Assembly: GCA_029012165.1 (NCBI GenBank)
Contig: JAQXLO010000214.1
Coordinates: 1-8,370, forward strand
Length of the DNA stretch: 8,370 nt
Source of the DNA: Oscillospiraceae bacterium
GTDB taxonomy: Bacteria > Bacillota > Clostridia > Oscillospirales > Acutalibacteraceae
Reading direction: 5' to 3'
A program made the translations under genes and the position numbers. Shown one piece after another: positions 6,424 through 8,370 of this stretch. Each line of letters starts with the position of its first letter. Position 1 is the first letter of the stretch. The notes beneath the pieces are model-generated. The model was not told where the DNA came from. It saw nothing but the letters and a program-made list of their open reading frames with translations, and ran no database searches.

Positions 6424-6892
6424 AGCCGTCCTCCTTGTTCTCCTGCACATAATTGTAGGGCAAACCGCTGCGCACGTTTTTCGCCATCCGATACAGTTCC
6501 CTGTCCGCCAGCAGTTCCAGCGAGCCGCCGCAAACGCCGTCAAAGGCGGACTTCATGAAATAGATCAGATCATCGTCCGGCACACGATCCATGGTTTCGT
6601 TTTTGAAAGCGTAAAACAGCTCGATCAATTCCTGCAAAGTCTGGGCATAGTTGTCTGCGCAAAGATACGGGGAATCGCAAAATTCCCGAATGATCTTGTC
6701 GATGACGCCCCCGCCGAACTCGATCCGCCCGTTTTGCCGCAGGGAATCCGAGCGGGTCTGCACCAGCTGTGCCGCCTGCTGCTGCGTCAAAACAAGACCG
6801 AACTGCTCCGTGTAGTCGTTGCAGCGCACGATTTCCTGAGCCGCCTGTTTTTCCACAAGACCCGAGGAAAAGGAAATCAATTCAAAACCCAT
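6413..6892 (-). CDS. Small protein of unknown function, DUF6323-like
   Basis: A 159-residue soluble protein that I recall as the DUF6323 family, usually found next to DUF6179 in Clostridia; its function is unknown. Visible conserved-looking blocks are GRIEFGGGVIDKII (55-68), FCDSPYL (71-77), ELFYAFKNET (91-100), DDDLIYFMK (106-114) and GSLELLADREL (123-133). There is no signal peptide, membrane segment or recognised catalytic motif. The start at 6892 has GGAGG (6904-6908) 11 nt upstream, slightly long but acceptable, and the sequence MGFELISFSS fits the family start as I remember it. It is the first gene of the operon and has a consensus promoter about 90 nt upstream of its ATG. Confidence 0.8.
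   Translation of the reverse strand: MGFELISFSSGLVEKQAAQEIVRCNDYTEQFGLVLTQQQAAQLVQTRSDSLRQNGRIEFGGGVIDKIIREFCDSPYLCADNYAQTLQELIELFYAFKNETMDRVPDDDLIYFMKSAFDGVCGGSLELLADRELYRMAKNVRSGLPYNYVQENKEDGYAL
6430..6436 (-). promoter_or_regulatory. Ribosome binding site of the DUF6179-like gene, inside the upstream gene
   Basis: Read leftward this is AAGGAGG, 6 nt before the ATG at 6423 and inside the coding sequence of the DUF6323-like gene (its ENKEDG codons). It fixes the start of the 454-residue protein. Confidence 0.75.
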
Positions 6893-6988
6893 GCTTCGTT
6901 ACGCCTCCTGTACTGTGTCATTTCTTGGAATTTAATTTATTGTTTAAAAAGAATTTTAAAAAAGTAGAACCTCCCACATATAATCGAT

Positions 6989-7017
6989 ATTATACACCGC
7001 ATTTTTCGTCCTGTCAA
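6989..7017 (-). promoter_or_regulatory. Consensus sigma-A promoter of the DUF6323/DUF6179 operon
   Basis: Read leftward: TTGACA (7017-7012), exactly 17 nt, then TATAAT (6994-6989). Both boxes match consensus perfectly. Transcription would start near 6982 and give a 5' untranslated region of about 90 nt, AT-rich and without an obvious riboswitch. So strong a promoter suggests high basal expression unless a repressor holds it. Confidence 0.85.
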
Positions 7018-7040
7018 TCGTTTGGCGCCGAAAATGTCGA

Positions 7041-7069
7041 TTGCATTTCGTACCGGAGTACGCTATAAT
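7041..7069 (+). promoter_or_regulatory. Sigma-A promoter of the sensor kinase gene, divergent from the DUF operon
   Basis: TTGCAT (7041-7046), 17 nt, TATAAT (7064-7069). Transcription would start near 7076, about 26 nt before the GTG at 7102. The -35 boxes of the two divergent promoters are only 23 bp apart, so a regulator bound between them could affect both. Confidence 0.75.
7049..7062. repeat. 14-bp palindrome inside the promoter spacer (possible operator)
   Basis: CGTAC-CGGA-GTACG is a perfect 5-bp inverted repeat filling the interval between the -35 and -10 boxes of the rightward promoter. A protein bound here would compete with or contact RNA polymerase. No DNA-binding regulator gene is visible in the window. 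Confidence 0.4.
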
Positions 7070-7086
7070 AATTGTATAGACTGCGC

Positions 7087-7094
7087 AGGGAGGG
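7087..7094 (+). promoter_or_regulatory. Ribosome binding site that supports the GTG start of the sensor kinase gene
   Basis: AGGGAGGG lies 7 nt before the GTG at 7102. The first in-frame ATG (7117) would be 22 nt away, so GTG is preferred. Confidence 0.65.
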
Positions 7095-7101
7095 ACGAAT
7101 C

Positions 7102-8370
7102 GTGGCAAAGCAAAAAATGCCGTCGGGCACGGTCTTTGTTCTCGTCACAGCTGCGGTCGCTGTCCTCGCCCGATTCGTGCACATAGACGGCGACTTCGCC
7201 AATCTGCCGAACATGGTGCGCAGTATTCTGTATATCCATCTCATGATTTTTTGGTGCATTACGATGCGCAGACGTGTCATGCAGGTGCAGGTGCGGCGGT
7301 ATCTGACGTTCGTTTCTCTGCTGACCGTGTTTTGGCTATTGGTACGGACGATCAAGTATTTCTTCGTTTTTGAACCCCATGCGGCAATTCTGTTGTGGTA
7401 CCTGTACTATCTGCCGATGCTGTTTATCCCGATGCTGGCGGTATTCGTGGCCGCTTCTCTCGGCAAAAGCGAAAACTACCGCATCCCCAAATCGGCATGG
7501 ATTGTTTATACCGTCACCCTGCTGCTGTTTCTGCTGGTACTGACCAATAACCTGCATCAATTCGTTTTCGTCTTTGCACCCGATATGCCCCGAACCGATC
7601 AAAACTACAGCTACGGTATCGGCTTCTACTTCGTCATCGGCTGGGAGGTTATGCTGAGCCTTGCGGCGTTTGCCATCATGGTCAAACGCTGTCGTGTGCG
7701 CACCTTCAAAACGGCAACACCGCTGATCTGCATGGGGCTGTCGTTTCTGTACGCCCTGCTGTATGCGCTCGATCTGCCGTGGCTGCGGGAGATTGCCAAC
7801 GACCTGACCGTTGTGCAATGCTGTCTGTTCACCCTCACCTTTGAATGCTGTATCCGCTGCAGGCTGATTCAATGCAACACAGGCTACGCAGACCTGTTCG
7901 AGGCGAGTACGCTCGGTGTGCAGATTGTCGATGACCGATACCGTGTGCAGTATGCCTCCCGCCATGCACCGGCGCTGACGCCGGAAATCATGCGCCGTGC
8001 GGAATCGGCGCCGTTCCTTCTCGACAAAAACACGTCCATCAAAAGCTGTGCCATCCCCGGCGGTCACGTCCTGTGGAAAGAGGACATTTCCGAGGTGGCG
8101 GCACTGCTGGACGAGCTCGAAACCGTCGGGCATGAGCTGGAGGAGCATACCCTTGTCGAGCAGGAAAACTACAAGGCCAAGCGCAGCATCAGCGCCCTGC
8201 GAGAGCGCAACCGCCTGCTCGACCTTGTGCAGCAGCAAACACAAGCGCCCATTGCCGTCCTCGACGGACTGTTGGCGCAGTACGGCACGGAGCGGGACGA
8301 AGCGAAGCGGCGGCATCTGCTGGTGCAGACGGCAGTCATCGGCACCTATATCAAACGTATGGGCAATCTT
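7102..8370 (+). CDS. Membrane sensor kinase with 7TM N-terminal domain, C-terminus beyond the right edge
   Basis: This is an open frame of 423 codons with no stop before the edge. The N-terminal 250 residues are a multi-pass membrane domain (hydrophobic segments near 10-25, 38-55, 68-90, 96-118, 132-152, 172-194, 206-223 and 234-250). It resembles the histidine-kinase N-terminal 7TM family; the stretch LWYLYYLPMLFIPMLAVFVA (98-117) and TNNLHQFVF (148-156) are typical. A degenerate PAS-like segment follows (about 265-330, LFEASTLGVQIVDD then YRVQYAS). A predicted coiled coil runs over 336-395 and a helix contains TYIKRMGNL (415-423), where an ATPase domain would be expected next. No canonical His-box is seen in the visible part; the helix reads RNRLLDLVQQQTQ (369-381). 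The ATP-binding part is not in the window, so kinase activity is inferred from family. It is divergent from the DUF6323/DUF6179 operon, with a shared regulatory region. Confidence 0.82.
   Translation, partial: MAKQKMPSGTVFVLVTAAVAVLARFVHIDGDFANLPNMVRSILYIHLMIFWCITMRRRVMQVQVRRYLTFVSLLTVFWLLVRTIKYFFVFEPHAAILLWYLYYLPMLFIPMLAVFVAASLGKSENYRIPKSAWIVYTVTLLLFLLVLTNNLHQFVFVFAPDMPRTDQNYSYGIGFYFVIGWEVMLSLAAFAIMVKRCRVRTFKTATPLICMGLSFLYALLYALDLPWLREIANDLTVVQCCLFTLTFECCIRCRLIQCNTGYADLFEASTLGVQIVDDRYRVQYASRHAPALTPEIMRRAESAPFLLDKNTSIKSCAIPGGHVLWKEDISEVAALLDELETVGHELEEHTLVEQENYKAKRSISALRERNRLLDLVQQQTQAPIAVLDGLLAQYGTERDEAKRRHLLVQTAVIGTYIKRMGNL

Noticed and set aside
6424..6543. 40-codon upstream extension of the DUF6179-like protein
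   Set aside because: It lies wholly inside the DUF6323-like gene in another frame, is Arg/Cys-rich, and the ATG at 6423 has a strong ribosome binding site.
5635..6558. 307-codon + strand frame antisense to the DUF operon
   Set aside because: Low-complexity Arg/His/Gln-rich translation, no ribosome binding site, and it is opposite two well-supported genes.
6956..6979. Short frame ATG-TGG-GAG... (MWEVLLF) at the predicted 5' end of the DUF operon mRNA
   Set aside because: It has no ribosome binding site and would need leaderless translation; seven sense codons in AT-rich DNA are easily due to chance.
7336..8316. 326-codon minus-strand frame opposite the sensor kinase gene
   Set aside because: The + strand frame has recognisable transmembrane and family sequence with promoter and ribosome binding site; the opposite frame is Gln/His-rich shadow.

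Overview
The window looks like chromosomal DNA from a member of the Bacillota, most likely class Clostridia (Oscillospiraceae-like). The reasons are strong AGGAGG-type ribosome binding sites, sigma-A promoters close to consensus, a 7TM-type sensor kinase N-terminus and an adjacent pair of proteins that I recall as the clostridial DUF6323 and DUF6179 families. The assignment rests on family recognition and composition, not on a marker gene.

Layout. Six of the seven genes run leftward. From right to left these are: a two-gene operon of unknown function (6892 to 5059; DUF6323-like then DUF6179-like, overlapping by 11 bp) ending in a strong hairpin terminator; a 190-bp gene-free stretch with a compact structured element; an ABC exporter half-transporter (4731 to 2971) with its own promoter; a low-GC Type II restriction-modification pair (endonuclease 2887 to 2231, N6-adenine methyltransferase 2241 to 712); and the first 207 codons of an aconitase X-type hydro-lyase (621 to beyond the left edge). 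The seventh gene runs rightward from 7102: a membrane sensor kinase of the 7TM type, cut off by the right edge. It shares a compact divergent promoter region with the DUF operon.

What stands out. The restriction-modification pair is much more AT-rich than its flanks (25 to 33% GC in lines I counted, against 58% in a sampled line of the ABC gene). It is bracketed by a perfect 11-bp inverted repeat (647-657 and 2919-2929), so it looks like an acquired cassette inserted between the ABC gene and the ribosome binding site of the aconitase X gene. The second point of interest is the conserved-looking but functionally unknown DUF6323/DUF6179 operon, driven by a perfect TTGACA-17-TATAAT promoter and divergent from a sensor kinase. 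The third is a 56-bp three-way-junction element at 4911-4966 whose loop carries AGGAGGG on one strand and CCCTCCT on the other.

I see no rRNA, tRNA, CRISPR array, transposase or integrase gene in the window.
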